DNA from: Granulicella sp. L56
GTDB lineage: Bacteria; Acidobacteriota; Terriglobia; Terriglobales; Acidobacteriaceae
Assembly: GCF_009765835.1 (NCBI RefSeq)
Contig: NZ_LMUS01000006.1
Location: forward strand, 1,446,438-1,510,437
Direction of reading: 5' to 3'
Length of the DNA stretch: 64,000 bases
Below are positions 62,177 to 64,000 of this stretch, one piece after another; the stretch's first letter is position 1, and every line of letters begins with the position of its first letter. The position numbers and the translations under genes are program-made. The notes under the pieces were generated by a model. The model was not told the DNA's origin. It saw only the letters and a program-made list of their open reading frames with translations, and made no database searches.

Positions 62177-64000
62177 ATGAGCGAAGCCCCCATCCATAAA
62201 AAAGTGGAAAGCCCTTGGCGCGACCGGCTGACCGCGTTGCGAAACCTGCCGCCCGTGCTTCGCATTCTGTGGGATTCAGGCCCGGCGGTCGTGACGTGGG
62301 GTCTGGTTCTGCGCGTCATTGTCGCACTGTTGCCCCTTGCTATCGCGACGGTGACTGCCCTAATCCTTCAGGACATCACAGACGTTCTGCGCGGCAGGCC
62401 GCTCCCGCACAATTTCTGGATGCTGGTGGGGACGGAGGTCGGGCTGAATGTCGTCTTCGGGCTGATCACCCATGCGATCGACTACTCCGACTCGCTGCTG
62501 GCCAATCGCTACACGCAATATGTCAGCGTCAAGGTGATGGAGCAGGCCTCGCGGCTGGACCTGACGACGTACGAGAACCCTGTCTTTTATGACCGGCTGG
62601 AGCGGGCTCGGGTGCAGGCGACCGACCGGCTGGCGATGATCCAGCAGATGGGCAGGCTGTTCCAGCAGGTGATCACGACTCTCACCTTCACGGTTACCTT
62701 GGCGTGGGCCTCTCCGTGGCTGGTCCTTCTGCTTGCTCTGGGCGTGCTGCCGTCGTTCCTCGGGGAGACGCATTTTGCCTTTCTCGGCTATGCCAAGAAC
62801 TTTCGCCAGACTCCGGCGAAGCGGCAGATGGATTATCTTCGCCAGGTAGCGGGAAGCCGCGAAGGAGCGAAGGAGGTCAAACTTTTTGGCCTGCACCGGT
62901 TCTTTACCGATAAATTTGAAAGGCTTGCGCATCAGATCTACGTTGAAGATGTCGCGCTGTCACGTTCGAAGCTGATTGTCGGCGGAATGCTCGGCATCAT
63001 CGGAACGCTGGGCTACTATGGCGCTTATATCTATGTCATCTGGCGCACGCTTGGCGGCGCGTACGACATTGCCAAGTTCAGCCTCCTCACCGCATCCATT
63101 CAACAGGCGAGTTCCAATCTGCAGCAGGTCTTCTCGACGCTCTCCGGTATTGCCGATCAGGCATTGTTCCTTACAGACTTAATCGCCTTCTTCGAGATGG
63201 AGCCGACGGTGCACGCGAACCCGGATGGCAACAAAATGCCAGTGCCGATACGGCGCGGCTTTGAATTTCGCAATGTCTCCTTTACCTATCCGGGGACCAA
63301 TCGTACGGTTCTGCATAACTTCAACTTCACGCTTTCGCCCGGAGAGCGGATTGCTCTGATCGGTGAGAACGGTCAGGGAAAGACGACCGTGGTGAAGCTG
63401 ATTACGCGGTTGTACGACCCGACAGAGGGAGAGATCCTGCTGGATGGCATCGATCTGCGTGACTACTCGCTCGAAGATCTGCACCGGCACATCGGCGTTA
63501 TCTTTCAGGACTTCATGCGCTTCGAGATGACGGCACGGGAGAACATCGCCGTGGGCCGCGTCGATCAGCCACACAGTGAGAGCGATCTTGAAGATGCCGC
63601 GCATAAAAGTCTGGCGGATGAAGTGGTGCGAAAGCTTTCGGGCGGCTACGACCAAATACTGGGGCGCCGCTTCGAGGGCGGCGTGGAGCTGTCGGGCGGT
63701 GAGTGGCAGAAGATCGCGCTTGCCCGCGCCTACCTGCGGGATGCGCAGCTCCTTATACTGGACGAGCCTACGGCGGCGCTCGATGCTCGGAGCGAGCTGG
63801 AGGTCTTTGAACGTTTTGCCGAACTGACCCTGGGCAAGATGGCGCTGCTGATCTCGCATCGCTTCTCGACCGTCCGCATGGCAGACCGGATTGTGGTTCT
63901 CTCCGGGGGACGCCTGATAGAAGAAGGAAATCACGAACAGTTGATGCGTGCGGGCGGCCTGTACGCTGAAATGTTTGAAATGCAAGCTGCGAGCTACCGG
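62177..64000 (+). CDS. ABC exporter, membrane and ATPase domains fused (3' end outside window)
   Basis: The frame from ATG 62177 is open for 608 codons up to the window edge. Residues 1-330 hold about six membrane helices (LLPLAIATVTALILQDITDV and later GYYGAYIYVIWRTLGGAYDI). The nucleotide-binding domain starts near residue 350: Walker A GENGQGKTT (Lys402), Q-loop FQDFMRFEMT, signature LSGGEWQK, Walker B LLILDEPTAALDA and switch His in SHRFSTVRM. It resembles MsbA/HlyB-type half-transporters that work as dimers. Substrate unknown; no partner genes are visible. The last few residues are missing, though the C-terminal EMFEMQAAS is near the usual end. Confidence 0.9.
   Translation, partial: MSEAPIHKKVESPWRDRLTALRNLPPVLRILWDSGPAVVTWGLVLRVIVALLPLAIATVTALILQDITDVLRGRPLPHNFWMLVGTEVGLNVVFGLITHAIDYSDSLLANRYTQYVSVKVMEQASRLDLTTYENPVFYDRLERARVQATDRLAMIQQMGRLFQQVITTLTFTVTLAWASPWLVLLLALGVLPSFLGETHFAFLGYAKNFRQTPAKRQMDYLRQVAGSREGAKEVKLFGLHRFFTDKFERLAHQIYVEDVALSRSKLIVGGMLGIIGTLGYYGAYIYVIWRTLGGAYDIAKFSLLTASIQQASSNLQQVFSTLSGIADQALFLTDLIAFFEMEPTVHANPDGNKMPVPIRRGFEFRNVSFTYPGTNRTVLHNFNFTLSPGERIALIGENGQGKTTVVKLITRLYDPTEGEILLDGIDLRDYSLEDLHRHIGVIFQDFMRFEMTARENIAVGRVDQPHSESDLEDAAHKSLADEVVRKLSGGYDQILGRRFEGGVELSGGEWQKIALARAYLRDAQLLILDEPTAALDARSELEVFERFAELTLGKMALLISHRFSTVRMADRIVVLSGGRLIEEGNHEQLMRAGGLYAEMFEMQAASYR

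Noticed and set aside
1..64000. CRISPR arrays, tRNA or rRNA genes, prophage or intact insertion sequences
   Set aside because: I looked for regular repeats, cloverleaf-like sequences and transposase or integrase genes and saw none that I could support.

Overview
The window looks like a chromosomal segment of an Acidobacteriota member, probably a Terriglobia soil heterotroph. I infer this from gene content, not from a marker gene. It has four very large Oar-like TonB-dependent receptors with an N-terminal carboxypeptidase-regulatory-like domain, several glycoside hydrolases, ASPIC/UnbV (CRTAC1-like) proteins, TPR lipoprotein-like or secreted proteins, and a membrane-anchored regulator-like protein of a type common in that phylum. 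No rRNA, tRNA, CRISPR array or intact insertion sequence was recognised.

Layout. 0-3 kb: the end of a secreted protein, then a TetR repressor divergent from a small membrane protein and an NmrA-like NAD(P)-binding protein, with a perfect 15-bp inverted repeat between them. 3-11.5 kb: a membrane-anchored regulator-like protein divergent from a receptor followed by a GH106-type alpha-L-rhamnosidase; these two genes have a strong C-ending codon bias. 11.5-24.4 kb: a sugar or sugar-acid utilisation locus with a FadR/GntR repressor divergent from receptor, GH39, hexuronate-type MFS importer, rhamnonate-dehydratase-like enolase-superfamily enzyme, AraD1/GguC-family enzyme, beta-hydroxyacid dehydrogenase and GH3. 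Two GGTACTACC sites are good operator candidates. 24.4-25.7 kb: a patch of decayed genes, including a frameshifted cytochrome P460 gene. 25.7-31.7 kb: a tripartite RND efflux operon. 32-51.6 kb: two receptors, two TPR proteins and two ASPIC/UnbV proteins (one fused to a redoxin domain and TPRs), plus a Tat-exported phosphatase/sulfatase-fold protein with an unrecognised partner. 51.6-55.1 kb: a Family 2A encapsulin shell gene overlapping a cysteine desulfurase with a long disordered N-terminal extension, divergent from an Lrp/AsnC regulator. 55.8-64 kb: a sugar porter with an unusual insertion, a DeoR-type regulator, a ClC channel in an operon with a TPR membrane protein, and an ABC exporter that runs off the end.

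How the genes may work together. The 12-24 kb locus reads as a complete capture-degrade-import-catabolise chain: outer membrane uptake, GH39/GH3 cleavage, MFS import of an acid sugar, dehydration and further breakdown. The encapsulin pair fits the described sulfur-storing nanocompartments in which the desulfurase is packaged as cargo. The 32-51.6 kb receptor/TPR/ASPIC-UnbV array is the least explained part and the best candidate for something not yet characterised.
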